Assembly (NCBI GenBank): GCA_902616595.1
Contig: CACMTJ010000005.1
Coordinates: 1 to 64,000, forward strand
Origin: an uncultured Prochlorococcus sp.
GTDB lineage: Bacteria; Cyanobacteriota; Cyanobacteriia; PCC-6307; Cyanobiaceae
Length of the DNA stretch: 64,000 nucleotides
Direction: 5' to 3'
This document shows, piece after piece, positions 53,857 through 63,816 of the stretch (positions are counted from its first letter, which is position 1; each line of letters opens with the position of its first letter). Made by a program: the position numbers and the translations under genes. The notes beneath the pieces were generated by a model that saw nothing but the letters and a program-made list of their open reading frames with translations, had not been told where the DNA came from and did no database searches.

Positions 53857-55011
53857 ATGTCATTTTTATTAAAAGCTCAAAATACCTGGGAAAATTTTGC
53901 GAAATACAAAATTAATGATTATGCAAAATTAAGAAATTTTGATTTTGGGCCAAATAACGAAAGTTCAGTTTCAAAATTATCGCCTTTCATTACACATAGA
54001 ATTTTATCGGAATATGATCTGATTCAAGATATTAAAAGTAAGTACAAAATCAAAAATTCAACTAAATTTGTTGAAGAAATATTTTGGAGAGTTTACTGGA
54101 AAGGGTGGATGGAAAATAGACCTAAAGTTTGGAGGAATTTTATTTCAGAAAACAATCTCGATTTTGATTATGAGGTATATGAAAGTGCAATTAATGGAAA
54201 TACAGAATTAGATTTTTTTAATTCTTGGGTACATGAATTAAAGCAGTACAACTATTTGCATAACCATACAAGAATGTGGTTTGCGAGTACTTGGATATTT
54301 AATTTAGGCCTTCCATGGCAATTGGGAGCAAAGTTTTTCTTTAAATATCTTTTTGATGGTGATGCTGCATCTAATCTCCTTAGCTGGAGATGGGTCGGAG
54401 GATTGCAAACGAAGGGAAAACAATATCTTTTTTCATCATCAAACCTCAGAAAATTTTCAAATAACAGATTTAATGCAGAAAAAATCAGTAATCAACAAAT
54501 TTTTCTTGAAGAATCTAATCAAATACCATTAGAAGATGAGATTTATAAAAATGATATGAATCCTAAATCAGATATTCTGCTTATGTTTGAAAATGATCTG
54601 CACCTTGCAACCCTTAAAAATTTACTTACAAGCTATAAAAAAGTACTTATTATCCTTTTAAAAAATGAACAAAGACAAATTAAATTGTCTGAATCTGTTT
54701 TGAAATTTAAACAAGATTTGGTCTCTGAATTAGTAGAGGATTTTAATAATGTTGAACAGATTGATCCTGATTCACTTGAAAATACTTTGAAAAATACCAA
54801 CCAAATAGACATTATTTATCCTGGAGTGGGAGAAAATTATGATTTCATAACAGAGTTTAAAAATTTACACCATAAAAAAATTTTTAACCTTGTTAGAGAT
54901 GAAGATTTATTTGCTTGGCAATTCGCCAAAAAAGGGTTTTTCAAATTTAAAGAAAATATTCCGGAAATTAATCAGAGAATATTAAAAAATTATTCAAAAA
55001 ATAATTTTTAA
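53857..55011 (+). CDS. Photolyase/cryptochrome-like protein with swapped domains
   Basis: 384 residues. The N-terminal 215 residues are the FAD-binding helical domain: SPFITHRILSEYDLI (about 41-55), FVEEIFWRVYWKGWMENRP (about 71-89), NHTRMWFASTWIFNL (about 131-145) and DGDAASNLLSWRWVGGLQT (about 167-185). After a linker, residues about 240-384 form a Rossmann-like alpha/beta region (DILLMFENDLHLATLKNLLT), which in normal photolyases is the N-terminal antenna domain. Repair of UV damage or blue-light sensing is possible; DNA repair residues are not all evident. Confidence 0.82.
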   Translation: MSFLLKAQNTWENFAKYKINDYAKLRNFDFGPNNESSVSKLSPFITHRILSEYDLIQDIKSKYKIKNSTKFVEEIFWRVYWKGWMENRPKVWRNFISENNLDFDYEVYESAINGNTELDFFNSWVHELKQYNYLHNHTRMWFASTWIFNLGLPWQLGAKFFFKYLFDGDAASNLLSWRWVGGLQTKGKQYLFSSSNLRKFSNNRFNAEKISNQQIFLEESNQIPLEDEIYKNDMNPKSDILLMFENDLHLATLKNLLTSYKKVLIILLKNEQRQIKLSESVLKFKQDLVSELVEDFNNVEQIDPDSLENTLKNTNQIDIIYPGVGENYDFITEFKNLHHKKIFNLVRDEDLFAWQFAKKGFFKFKENIPEINQRILKNYSKNNF

Positions 55012-55148
55012 ATTAGTTGATTTCCTAATCAAAAAAAAGAATTCATTAGAGTACTAAGTATAAATACTTAATTAGGCACGACTTTTGCTGTTTAATCCAC
55101 GATGGATACTGTGACTAGTTATTTTTACTTAAGGATAACTTTTTTATA

Positions 55149-55700
55149 GTGCTTTCAACAATTCTTACCAAGTCGTTTAGCAAGGATACTGCTTTATTAA
55201 TTCTTAGAGTTATAACTGGAACTGTTCTTATTCATCACGGTTATGAGAAATTAGCAAATATAGAAAATTTCGCTGATGCTTTTGTCAGACCTTTACATCT
55301 TCCATTCCCAATATTTTTATCATACATAGCTGCATTCTCAGAAATAGGTGGTAGTTGGCTACTAATAATAGGCTTAGCTACAAGATTCGGGGCTTTGGCG
55401 ATTGTGGGAACAATTTCTGTCGCTATATATCATGCACTTGTTACTTCAGGTTTTAATATTTTCTTATTAGAGCTTTTACTTTTGTATTTTGCTTCAGCAA
55501 CTTCAATTGCGTTAACAGGACCTGGTAACTTCTCCTTAGATGAAGTCATTATCAGAATTTTGAAATCAGAAGACGAAGATGAAATCATTACCTCAACTAA
55601 ATCAAAAAATTCTAAAGAAGTTGAAGTTAATGAAGAAACAAGCAAAGGTGGCTTATTTCAATTTCTACAAGCGAACATACTATCAGACACTTCAAGCTAA
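55149..55700 (+). CDS. DoxX-family membrane protein with acidic tail
   Basis: 183 residues from a GTG start. LLILRVITGTVLIHHGYEKL (about 17-36) and the four membrane helices fit DoxX. The cytosolic tail after about 135 is acidic (SEDEDEIITSTKSKNSKEVE), unusual for the family. Upstream a 15-codon frame ends in the start codon (TAGTG). Role unknown. Confidence 0.85.
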   Translation: MLSTILTKSFSKDTALLILRVITGTVLIHHGYEKLANIENFADAFVRPLHLPFPIFLSYIAAFSEIGGSWLLIIGLATRFGALAIVGTISVAIYHALVTSGFNIFLLELLLLYFASATSIALTGPGNFSLDEVIIRILKSEDEDEIITSTKSKNSKEVEVNEETSKGGLFQFLQANILSDTSS

Positions 55701-55865
55701 CTTTTTAGGATAAAGGTTATTGATTAGTTCTAACCTTTTTCTATAAATGTTTCTTTTCTCAAGTTTTATCTTAATTGTTGCTTCAGAAAGACTTATAAAT
55801 AGTCCTATAGCAGTCACCCAAGATAAAAAAATAAAAGGGTTTTCTGGAATTTCTGAGAAATTCAT
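55692..55865 (-). CDS. 57-residue membrane microprotein
   Basis: MNFSEIPENPFIFLSWVTAI then GLFISLSEATIKIKLEKRNI and a basic end. One membrane helix (about 12-30). Overlaps the convergent DoxX stop by nine bases. Confidence 0.52.
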   Translation of the reverse strand: MNFSEIPENPFIFLSWVTAIGLFISLSEATIKIKLEKRNIYRKRLELINNLYPKKLA

Positions 55866-55939
55866 ATGAATAATACTTCTTTTTTAAAACTGACTGATCA
55901 TTATATTTTTTTCAACCTAAATATACAATTTAGAAATAT

Positions 55940-56491
55940 TTAAGGATTAATTTCAACTTTTTCCCATTTCTTACTCTTTTCCCAAAGATATCTTTTATGA
56001 ACAGGCTGTTCTAATTTAAGAAGATCTACTGAATCGATTTCAAAATTTAGAACTACAAAATTTTCTGAGTTGGGAAGATTGGATAATATTTCATAAGCAG
56101 ATTGGACTTTTGGGTTTATTTTCTCTCCAGGAGATCCCCAAAACCAAGAAGATTTTGATTTTTCTGATAATAAATCCCAATAATTTTTGTTATCACTTAA
56201 TTCATGTATTTTTCCTTTGAATCTATATTGTGATTTGGTTTTCAAAAAGAACCATAATATTTCTGCATTAGGGTTAGATTTTATATGCCCAATTTTTTCA
56301 CTTCTTCTATCTGTAAAAAAAATCATTGAACTATCTTTATGCCATCCTCTGAAAACAACTGTTCTTAATCTTGGCTCATTTTCTTCGCTGACTGTTGCAA
56401 GCTGTATCCATCTATTAGAGGGTGATTTGCCCTCTTTTTTTCTAGAGGACTTTAAATCTTGCCTCCAACTGGGTAAGTTGTTTTCAGGCAT
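55940..56491 (-). CDS. PNPOx-like flavin-binding protein
   Basis: 183 residues. The pyridoxamine-phosphate-oxidase-type split barrel is seen in NRWIQLATVSEENEPRLRTV (about 26-45), FFTDRRSEKIGHIKSNPNAE (about 60-79) and the closing PVHKRYLWEKSKKWEKVEIN. Probably binds FMN; catalytic role not assigned (the C-terminal substrate residues of true PdxH are missing). Overlaps the upstream DUF1295 gene by eight bases. Confidence 0.85.
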   Translation of the reverse strand: MPENNLPSWRQDLKSSRKKEGKSPSNRWIQLATVSEENEPRLRTVVFRGWHKDSSMIFFTDRRSEKIGHIKSNPNAEILWFFLKTKSQYRFKGKIHELSDNKNYWDLLSEKSKSSWFWGSPGEKINPKVQSAYEILSNLPNSENFVVLNFEIDSVDLLKLEQPVHKRYLWEKSKKWEKVEINP

Positions 56492-57104
56492 TTAATTTAG
56501 GCAATATAAGACCACTTTTCTTTTTGTATTCTTCGAATGAATCATATTTTGAGAGCGATTTATCTTTTTTTATCATTCTTGGTAGAAAAACTATAGAGAA
56601 AAATATTGCAAGAATTACTAATGGTATGAAACTCATTGAAAGTATGGCGAATGATAGATAAATTAGTATTTCTCCTAGATAATTAGTATTCCTTATATTT
56701 TTGAAAAATCCTTCTTTAATTAGATCTTTTTTTAATTTAAGAGAAAAATATTTTTGGGCATCACTAGCAAAGTGTAGAAACACACCAATTATATTTATAG
56801 ATACAGATGCAGCTATTACGATATTTGGAACAGATTTCTGAGATGAGATAAGAATGTAGGGAGCTACCCAGTAACTTCCAAGGAAAATAAAACCAGTAAC
56901 TGAAGTTAAAAAATTGATTTTTTCTTTAAAATAAGGATCTGGGAATATCTTTTCTTTTAGAAGCCAAAGTAATCCATAAGTACCATGCAGAGCTAAATAA
57001 ACGTAGGGAGCGATCGTAAAATTATCAAAAAAAATCATTAGACCTATCACTACAAATGCAGTGAGTCCCTTATGTAGATTAATTATTTGATTAAGTTTCA
57101 TCAT
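56484..57104 (-). CDS. DUF1295/isoprenylcysteine methyltransferase-like membrane protein
   Basis: 206 residues with about five membrane helices. Near the C-terminus NTNYLGEILIYLSFAILSMS (about 138-157) and FEEYKKKSGLILPKLNA is the DUF1295/ICMT-type end motif. May be a reductase or methyltransferase of lipids; no substrate can be named. Coupled to the flavin-binding gene. Confidence 0.78.
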   Translation of the reverse strand: MMKLNQIINLHKGLTAFVVIGLMIFFDNFTIAPYVYLALHGTYGLLWLLKEKIFPDPYFKEKINFLTSVTGFIFLGSYWVAPYILISSQKSVPNIVIAASVSINIIGVFLHFASDAQKYFSLKLKKDLIKEGFFKNIRNTNYLGEILIYLSFAILSMSFIPLVILAIFFSIVFLPRMIKKDKSLSKYDSFEEYKKKSGLILPKLNA

Positions 57105-57169
57105 TTTTTCATAATCTAAAAAATGAAATTATTTTCTGTGGATATAACCTAGGCCGTCAAAAGTTTTAA

Positions 57170-57241
57170 TGGGCGATACTGGATTCGAACCAGTGGCCAC
57201 TACCGTGTCGAGGTAGTGCTCTACCACTGAGCTAATCGCCC
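57170..57241 (-). tRNA. tRNA-Val (GAC) with C33
   Basis: 72 bases: acceptor GGGCGAT/ATCGCCC with discriminator A, D arm GCTC/GAGC, anticodon stem CTACC/GGTAG with loop TCGACAC, T arm ACTGG-TTCGAAT-CCAGT. By counting, the anticodon is GAC, valine. Position 33 is C instead of the near-universal U. CCA is not encoded. Small variable loop rules out tRNA-Ser. Confidence 0.9.
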
Positions 57242-57289
57242 CAATTGAGGAATTATTAACCCCCTTATAAGAAAATAGCAGGTTGCGTT

Positions 57290-58081
57290 TCATTTTCTAA
57301 GTAATTTAACTTTCCATCTTTCTCTTTTGGTCATTTCTAAATTGAGAATTTCAATAAATCCTTTATTTTCAAGTTCTAGTTTGTCTCCAATTTTTAGATT
57401 AATTGTTGGCTTATTAACTTTGCTTCCATTTAATCTGAGCATCCCATTTTCTATCCTTTCAATGATTTTGGTTCGTGATACCCTAAAGCCAGCTGAAGCT
57501 ATAGCATCTAATCTTGTTGAAGCTTCTACTGTATTGACAAGTTTTTTTGATCTTCCAGAAGGTATTTGTAATTCATTTATACCTACTAAATTAACTTTTA
57601 CTTTTACGTCTCTTAAATAAAAAATCTTTTCATCTAAATGCTTAATATCTGAATTATCAATTATCCCTTGTGCTCCCCTATCGCCAATAGTCCATATATC
57701 TCCAACTTTTATTTGATTAATCCCATTTTCACTTAAGAGGGATCTAAAGTCGTCTTGTGTAGCATTATCAAATAAAAAATTTCCATTAATTTTTATTCCT
57801 TGAGCTGGAAAATTACTTTTTAGCGCATCCTCTTCAGGAATATTATCTCCTCTAAAGCAAGCTATCCTAGATCTTTGAGAAGAGGAGAATCCTCCATAAA
57901 TAAAAAATTTGAAATCATTTAAATTTTCAAAATCTTTTAAAATCTCTTCGCAAACATAAGTTGAATTAAACCCAGTCCAATAAGTTTCCCAGTGTTTGTA
58001 AGCTAAGTTAGCGATATTTATTAATTCCTCAGTTTCTTTTTTGTAGTTTGAATTTATTAAGATCTCTTTTAAGTCAATCAT
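57290..58081 (-). CDS. Photosystem II S4-domain protein
   Basis: 263 residues. The C-terminal S4 RNA-binding domain (about 190-255) reads STRLDAIASAGFRVSRTKII then GMLRLNGSKVNKPTINLKIG. The N-terminal part (YLRDVKVKVNLVGINELQIP) is the YlmH-like region found in the cyanobacterial 'photosystem II S4' family. RNA-binding assistance in PSII assembly is suggested by family name only. Its start abuts the upstream stop. Confidence 0.85.
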   Translation of the reverse strand: MIDLKEILINSNYKKETEELINIANLAYKHWETYWTGFNSTYVCEEILKDFENLNDFKFFIYGGFSSSQRSRIACFRGDNIPEEDALKSNFPAQGIKINGNFLFDNATQDDFRSLLSENGINQIKVGDIWTIGDRGAQGIIDNSDIKHLDEKIFYLRDVKVKVNLVGINELQIPSGRSKKLVNTVEASTRLDAIASAGFRVSRTKIIERIENGMLRLNGSKVNKPTINLKIGDKLELENKGFIEILNLEMTKRERWKVKLLRK

Positions 58082-58648
58082 TTAGCCTTCTAAAAAAATT
58101 ATATCTTTCGCTTCTGATTGTTTTATCAAAGCCCATGGTAATTCAGCTCCAATTTGATTTTCAAGTAGAACAAGCCATTTACCCTCTTTATTAAAATTAA
58201 TGATCGATCTTAACTCTTTATTTCTATTAATGTTGATACTTGCAGAAGAAACAATGCTTCCTAAATATCCTGAACCCATTCCTAAAAGACCTCCAATTAA
58301 TGATTCCCCGATGTTATTTAAACCAAGAAAGCTGAAGGTAGATAAATTTGTCATATTAGAAAAAGCTATTCCAGCTATAAACCCAAATGGCATTAGCCAT
58401 CTACTCATATCTTGTTGTCTGATCTTTCTATCAAGTTTAGGATTTAAGATTCTTATATCTTCAAAATTTTGAGATTTGAATAAGATATTCGCTTTCGTAT
58501 TGAGTAATTCTGTTTCGTCTGATGATATTTTCTCACTTATTGGTGGGATCAAAATAGCTTCAGAGAGCATTACTGATTTTTCTTTGAAAACATCAAATAG
58601 CTGGATACATTTATCAATGTCTTCAAATATCACAATACTTTTAGTCAA
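58082..58648 (-). CDS. Unknown protein with central membrane segment
   Basis: 188 residues. Soluble N-terminal part, then GFIAGIAFSNMTNLSTFSFL and GGLLGMGSGYLGSIVSSASI (about 88-135), hydrophobic and Gly-rich, suggesting insertion or a membrane hairpin. C-terminal NQIGAELPWALIKQSEAKDI. Directly upstream of the PSII S4 gene (0-base gap), so an operon. No family recognised. Confidence 0.7.
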   Translation of the reverse strand: MTKSIVIFEDIDKCIQLFDVFKEKSVMLSEAILIPPISEKISSDETELLNTKANILFKSQNFEDIRILNPKLDRKIRQQDMSRWLMPFGFIAGIAFSNMTNLSTFSFLGLNNIGESLIGGLLGMGSGYLGSIVSSASININRNKELRSIINFNKEGKWLVLLENQIGAELPWALIKQSEAKDIIFLEG

Positions 58649-58747
58649 ATTTCAATCCTCAATTGTTTGTGTGTTATTCAAATTAATAAAATAAGATACA
58701 TACACTATAGATTAAGTTAAAGTAAAAGATTAAAGAACCAATCTTAA

Positions 58748-60334
58748 ATGACAAAAGTTCTCATTACAGATCCAATTGATCAAACAGGAATCGATATTCT
58801 TTCACAAGTTGCTCAGGTTGATCAGAAGATAGGAATCTCAGACTCTGAGTTAGCTTCCATTATTAGAGATTATGATGCTTTAATGATTCGCTCTGGCACT
58901 CAAGTGACTGAAGAGATTATTAACTCTTCAAGTAAACTGAGAATCATTGGGAGAGCAGGAGTTGGAGTCGATAATGTAGATGTTAAGGCTGCCACACAAA
59001 AAGGAGTCCTTGTTGTTAATTCTCCAGGGGGTAACACAATAGCTGCGGCTGAACATACTATAGCGATGATGTTGGCTTTATCTAGACATATTCCGATTGC
59101 TAATAGTAGTACTTTATTAGGTAAATGGGAAAGAAAGAAATTTGTTGGGAATGAGCTTTATAAGAAAAAATTAGGTGTAGTAGGTTTAGGAAAAATTGGT
59201 GCTCATGTAGCTAAAGTTGCTAATGCATTGGGAATGGAAGTTTACGGATATGATCCCTTCGTTTCAAATGAAAGAGCTCAACAAATACAAGTTAAATTAT
59301 CTGAATTAGAGGATTTATTTCGACAATCTGATTATGTAACTTTGCATTTGCCTCGAACTCCAGAGACAGAGAATTTAGTAAATATGGATGTGCTTAAAAG
59401 CATGAAAAGTAGTGCAAAATTAATTAATTGTGCTCGAGGAGGCTTGATTGACGAAGAAGCATTATCAGAAGCTTTAAATAAATCAATGATTGGAGGCGCT
59501 GCAATAGATGTCTTTTCTAAAGAACCTTTAGAATCTAATTCGCCACTTTTGAAGGTTGAAAAGAATCTTATTCTTACCCCTCACTTAGGAGCATCTACTC
59601 GGGAAGCACAAGAAAATGTAGCTGTTGATGTTGCAGAACAAATCAGAGATGTCTTACTTGGTTTATCTGCTAGAACTGCGGTAAATATACCAGGTTTGAG
59701 CCCTGATATTATGGATAGCCTAAAACCTCATTTGCAGTTAGCAGAAACAATGGGTTTACTTATAAGTCAGCTTTCAGGTGGACAGATTCAAAAACTAGAA
59801 GTAAAGCTTCAAGGCGAATTTGTTCAACATCCTTCCCAGCCATTAATAATAGCTAGTCTAAAAGGGCTTCTAAGTAAAGCTTTGGGAGATAGGATCAATT
59901 ATGTGAATGCCTCTCTAGAAGCAGATTCTAGAGGCATTACAGTTGTCGAAAGTAAAGATGAGGCAAGACCTGAATTTGCTAGCGGTTCGCTTCAATTAAC
60001 CACTTATGGAGATAATGGAGACCATAGTGTAGCAGGAAGCATTTTTGCTGATGGCGAATTAAGAATCATTAGTATTGATCAATATCCTGTTAATGTATCG
60101 CCAAGTAGATACATGCTGGTTACTAGGCATAGGGACATGCCTGGTATTATCGGAAAGCTTGGTTCTTTATTGGGTAGCAATAATGTAAATATTGCCTCAA
60201 TGCAAGTTGGGCGCAAAATTGTTAGAGGAGAAGCTGTTATGGTCCTAAGTATTGATGATCCAATTCCTAATAAGTTGCTTGACACCATTATTGAAGTAGA
60301 AGGAATTACTAACGCTAATCCAGTTACTCTTTAG
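58748..60334 (+). CDS. serA: D-3-phosphoglycerate dehydrogenase
   Basis: 528 residues, the long form with the intervening ASB domain and a C-terminal ACT domain. First step of serine synthesis. NAD site [16 protein letters not shown] (about 141-156), the catalytic His/Glu region, and ACT start [20 protein letters not shown] (about 452-471) are visible. Serine binding by the ACT domain may control it. 17 bases separate it from prmA. Confidence 0.96.
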   Translation: MTKVLITDPIDQTGIDILSQVAQVDQKIGISDSELASIIRDYDALMIRSGTQVTEEIINSSSKLRIIGRAGVGVDNVDVKAATQKGVLVVNSPGGNTIAAAEHTIAMMLALSRHIPIANSSTLLGKWERKKFVGNELYKKKLGVVGLGKIGAHVAKVANALGMEVYGYDPFVSNERAQQIQVKLSELEDLFRQSDYVTLHLPRTPETENLVNMDVLKSMKSSAKLINCARGGLIDEEALSEALNKSMIGGAAIDVFSKEPLESNSPLLKVEKNLILTPHLGASTREAQENVAVDVAEQIRDVLLGLSARTAVNIPGLSPDIMDSLKPHLQLAETMGLLISQLSGGQIQKLEVKLQGEFVQHPSQPLIIASLKGLLSKALGDRINYVNASLEADSRGITVVESKDEARPEFASGSLQLTTYGDNGDHSVAGSIFADGELRIISIDQYPVNVSPSRYMLVTRHRDMPGIIGKLGSLLGSNNVNIASMQVGRKIVRGEAVMVLSIDDPIPNKLLDTIIEVEGITNANPVTL

Positions 60335-60351
60335 AGAGGCCCGCTCTTTTA

Positions 60352-61263
60352 ATGGCAAATAAAGATTGGTATAAACTAACTTTTCTGATAGATAGTGATT
60401 CAGAAGAAATTATTATTTGGAAATTAAATGAGCTGGGAATATTTAGTTTTTCATTTGAATATTTAATCAATAATGAAAATAAAAAAGAAGTGAGTATATG
60501 GCTTCCAGTCGATGATTGGGGCGAGAGTTCTAGGTATGGTTTTGAAAAAATAATTAGCAAACTTCTAAACATTAATGCTCCAGAGAATCAATTTTTTGAC
60601 TGGAGTATTATTAAAGAGGAGGATTGGTTGACAAGCTGGAAGAAATATTGTGCGCCTGAATTAGTAGGTAATCATTTTTTAATATTGCCTTGTTGGATAA
60701 ATCTAAATAAAAAATTTAAAAATAAAAAAATCATAAAAATAGATCCTGGAGCAGCCTTTGGTACAGGTAGTCACCCTTCGACTTATCTTTGCTTGGAAAA
60801 AATGGAGAATATTTTATTTTCTGATAAAAAGATATTAGATATTGGGAGTGGTAGCGGGATTTTGAGTGTCGCCGCAAGATTACTCGGCGCTAAAGAGGTA
60901 TGTGCAGTGGATAATGATTATTTAGCTATAAATTCAACAAAATCTAATTTCCAACTAAATTTCGGTGATCTAAACAATTTAAATACATATTTGGGATCTT
61001 TTAATGAGGTAATTTTAAAAAATCAACTCGAACAATTTGATTTTGTTTTATGCAATATTCTTGCCGAAGTAATAAAAGGAATGATTCCAAATATTTATAA
61101 GTGCTTGAGAAACAATGGGGAAGTCATTTTCAGTGGAATTCTGAATTCACAAAAGGATGAAATTATAAAAAAATTAAATCAGCATGACTTGAAATTATTG
61201 GATGTATCAACTAGAAAAGATTGGGCATGCATTTCTGCGCAAAAAGCCAGCAATCCAACCTAA
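60352..61263 (+). CDS. prmA: Ribosomal protein L11 methyltransferase
   Basis: 303 residues. SAM-binding motif [20 protein letters not shown] (about 163-182) and the family signature [20 protein letters not shown] (about 130-149). Methylates L11. In operon with serA, a common cyanobacterial link. Confidence 0.93.
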   Translation: MANKDWYKLTFLIDSDSEEIIIWKLNELGIFSFSFEYLINNENKKEVSIWLPVDDWGESSRYGFEKIISKLLNINAPENQFFDWSIIKEEDWLTSWKKYCAPELVGNHFLILPCWINLNKKFKNKKIIKIDPGAAFGTGSHPSTYLCLEKMENILFSDKKILDIGSGSGILSVAARLLGAKEVCAVDNDYLAINSTKSNFQLNFGDLNNLNTYLGSFNEVILKNQLEQFDFVLCNILAEVIKGMIPNIYKCLRNNGEVIFSGILNSQKDEIIKKLNQHDLKLLDVSTRKDWACISAQKASNPT

Positions 61264-61397
61264 GTATAAGTTTTTCTTATAGATACTCTTTCATACATTT
61301 TATTGTGTCATTTTTTACTTCAAAATCTCACATATCGACCTAATCGATGTTAAAAATGTATTTGATAGGTATTAATTACCAACAATTTTTTATTTAA

Positions 61398-61697
61398 ATG
61401 GCTTCTTACAAAGTTACTCTCATCAGCGAAGGTGAAGGTCTCAATTCAACTATTGAAGTACCTGATGACCAATACATCCTCGATGCGGCTGAAGAACAAG
61501 GCATTGACCTTCCTTATTCCTGCAGAGCTGGTGCATGTTCAACATGTGCTGGAAAAGTTACTTCAGGTAGTGTTGATCAGTCTGATCAAAGTTTCTTGGA
61601 TGACGACCAACTAGAAGCTGGTTTTGTTCTTACTTGTGTTGCTTATCCAACATCTGACGTAACAATTACAACTCATGCTGAGGAAGAATTGTACTAA
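61398..61697 (+). CDS. petF: Plant-type [2Fe-2S] ferredoxin
   Basis: 99 residues. Iron-sulfur ligands Cys42, Cys47, Cys50 and Cys80 in [13 protein letters not shown] and [10 protein letters not shown]. This is the main photosynthetic electron carrier after PSI, feeding FNR, and could also feed the desaturases in this window. A strong terminator follows. Confidence 0.97.
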   Translation: MASYKVTLISEGEGLNSTIEVPDDQYILDAAEEQGIDLPYSCRAGACSTCAGKVTSGSVDQSDQSFLDDDQLEAGFVLTCVAYPTSDVTITTHAEEELY

Positions 61698-61742
61698 TTA
61701 TAAAAATTTAACTTTTCTAAGTTGATTATTGATTATTTCTCT

Positions 61743-61772
61743 GCCACCCTCTATGAAGGTGGCTTTTTTTTT
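61743..61772 (+). terminator. Terminator of petF
   Basis: GCCACC-CTCTATGAA-GGTGGC stem with nine T following. The next gene starts 4 bases after. Confidence 0.9.
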
Positions 61773-61776
61773 GTGA

Positions 61777-62145
61777 ATGGATAAATTTGAATTTTTCAAG
61801 ACTGGCAGTGTTCAATCAAGTTATGGTGGTCAGTACAGTTATAAGGTAATTGGCCCATGTTGCAGACTTTATGATAGGGAAGAGTTACCTTGGCCCTGCT
61901 CAAGGCTTGCTTGGAGAAGTAAGGAGCCTAGTTGGAGAAGAATAGGGTCTAGGTTCGTTGCTGATATGGCTTCAAGAAAATGTCCATCTTACTCAGTTCA
62001 GATTTTGGAGCCTGGATCAAAACCTGTTGAGACAGTAATAACTCTTTTTTCAAAGAAATTTTCTTCTGATATACAAGAATGGTGGTATAGCAAAAAACCA
62101 GGCTCAAAAGAACCTGGTAATATCTTCCCTTCTGAAATTGGTTAG
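61777..62145 (+). CDS. Conserved cyanobacterial-type protein, unknown
   Basis: 122 residues. YKVIGPCCRLYDREELPWPC then SRLAWRSKEPSWRRIGSRFV and KCPSYSVQILEPGSKPVETV. Four Cys, with CC and WPC motifs. Soluble. Placed after petF in a tight spot. No domain name assignable. Confidence 0.7.
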   Translation: MDKFEFFKTGSVQSSYGGQYSYKVIGPCCRLYDREELPWPCSRLAWRSKEPSWRRIGSRFVADMASRKCPSYSVQILEPGSKPVETVITLFSKKFSSDIQEWWYSKKPGSKEPGNIFPSEIG

Positions 62146-62154
62146 CTTTAAATA

Positions 62155-62718
62155 TTATGCTTTTGGCTTTGGAGGCATGTAACCTTTTAAGCCAGTGCAT
62201 TCAAGACTATCAATTGTATTAACTCCAGTTTGTGAGTTAGTTCCACTAGCTCTTTCACATAATGATTTTCTCTGAGAAAGATCAAGATTTGCATCTGTAA
62301 AGTCCGCCCCATCAATAATTGCTCCATCAAAAACACTTTTCATTAGCTCGCCATTGGTAAGATTTGCATCTGTAAAATCGGCATTATCAAAGCGTGTTGC
62401 ATATGCAATAAGGTCCGTCATATTGGCTCCTTTAAAACTAGAGTTTTTTGCAGTCGTCACACTCATATATGCACCTTGAAGATTAGCTTCTCCTAAATCT
62501 TGATTAGATAAATCATATTTAACATATTCAGTATTATGAAGGTCAGCACCGTGAAGATCATCTTTTAGAACGTCAACTGATGAAGGATCACTAGGATAGA
62601 GTGCATTTGCAGATATTGGATTAATAAGTAACCCAATAATTAATGGAAGAAAAATAAATAGTCTTTTGCAAGACTTATGTAGTGATGAAAAAATAGAGAC
62701 CATTTCGATCGACATCAA
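62155..62718 (-). CDS. Exported pentapeptide-repeat protein
   Basis: 187 residues. A signal-like hydrophobic stretch (about 19-37, LFIFLPLIIGLLINPISANA) suggests thylakoid-lumen or periplasm export. The mature part has about 15 A(D/N)LxX-type repeats (DLSNQDLGEANLQGA; ADFTDANLTNGE) forming a right-handed beta-helix. Cys158 and Cys174 may form a disulfide. Similar lumenal pentapeptide proteins occur in chloroplasts; function unknown. Confidence 0.85.
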   Translation of the reverse strand: MMSIEMVSIFSSLHKSCKRLFIFLPLIIGLLINPISANALYPSDPSSVDVLKDDLHGADLHNTEYVKYDLSNQDLGEANLQGAYMSVTTAKNSSFKGANMTDLIAYATRFDNADFTDANLTNGELMKSVFDGAIIDGADFTDANLDLSQRKSLCERASGTNSQTGVNTIDSLECTGLKGYMPPKPKA

Positions 62719-62789
62719 ATAGAAAAACCTATGACTATTATTTCATGGGTTGGTCATTTACAACGCTCCTGCTAACGAACTGTTGCAGT

Positions 62790-63728
62790 TTATTTTATTT
62801 CTGCCGTTAGAAAATCTTTTGCAAGCTGAGTATTTGGAAAAACTTTTTGAGCCTCTTTAAGCAAATCGCTTGGAGTAATTGCGTTTTTATTAGTATATCT
62901 TGGACTTAAATGAGTAATAATTAATTTTTTTGTGTTAGATAATAATGCTGTTTTGGCAGCCATGATTGTCGTGGAATGTAATTTTTCGTATGCCATACTT
63001 TCATCCTCCACTGAAAAAGTCGATTCATGTACGAGTAAATCGGCATTTTTTGATAGTGAAACAGCTGATTCGCTAAACACTGTATCTGTGCAATAAACAA
63101 AACTTTCACCTTTTCTAGGAGGTCCACAGAATTCTTTCCCATCGAATGTCCTACCATCCGCTAATACGACTTTTTTACCTTGTTGCAGTTCTGAATAAAT
63201 TGGTCCAGGTGCTATTTTTAGAGACTGTGCTTTTTTGACATCAAATATACCTGGTTTATCTTTTTCACTCACCCTATAACCATAAGCAGGTATTTTATGT
63301 TTAAGGCAGGCACAATTTACTTTTATTTTGTTGTTTTCAAAAAGGATTTTATTTTCTGATGCAAAATTTTCAACTTCCACAAAATTTAATGGAAAAGACA
63401 ATTTGCAAAAACTACTTTTAAGTGATGAATTTATAAAACTTCGCAAACCTGAGGGGCCGTAAATTTGAATACCCTCACTATTTCCTGATAAACCTAAGGT
63501 AGCTAAAAGTCCAGGTAAACCATAAATATGATCACCATGCATATGAGTAATAAATATTTTCTTGATTTGTGAAGATTTAATATTGCTTTTCATTATTTGA
63601 TGTTGCGTTCCTTCTCCGCAATCAAAAAGCCAAACTTCTGATGACTGTGATAATTTAAGTGCTAGGGAAGAAACATTTCTCGTTAAGGATGGGACACCTG
63701 AGCTTGTTCCTAAGAAGGTGATATTCAC
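62790..63728 (-). CDS. rnz: Ribonuclease Z
   Basis: 312 residues. Metallo-beta-lactamase zinc motif [20 protein letters not shown] (about 58-77) and the C-terminal [11 protein letters not shown]. It cuts the 3' trailer of tRNA precursors. As the tRNA in this window lacks an encoded CCA, 3' processing by RNase Z fits. Confidence 0.95.
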   Translation of the reverse strand: MNITFLGTSSGVPSLTRNVSSLALKLSQSSEVWLFDCGEGTQHQIMKSNIKSSQIKKIFITHMHGDHIYGLPGLLATLGLSGNSEGIQIYGPSGLRSFINSSLKSSFCKLSFPLNFVEVENFASENKILFENNKIKVNCACLKHKIPAYGYRVSEKDKPGIFDVKKAQSLKIAPGPIYSELQQGKKVVLADGRTFDGKEFCGPPRKGESFVYCTDTVFSESAVSLSKNADLLVHESTFSVEDESMAYEKLHSTTIMAAKTALLSNTKKLIITHLSPRYTNKNAITPSDLLKEAQKVFPNTQLAKDFLTAEIK

Positions 63729-63816
63729 TTATTTATGATATTTTTGTTGTTATATCTGGATTAAATTTAGACTTTTAGTCAAACTTAGGCAAATTAAGCA
63801 TTTGTTTTTAAACAAA

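Noticed and set aside
62100-62125. CCAGG...CCTGG hairpin near the end of the 122-residue gene
   Set aside because: Lies inside coding sequence and has no T-tract.
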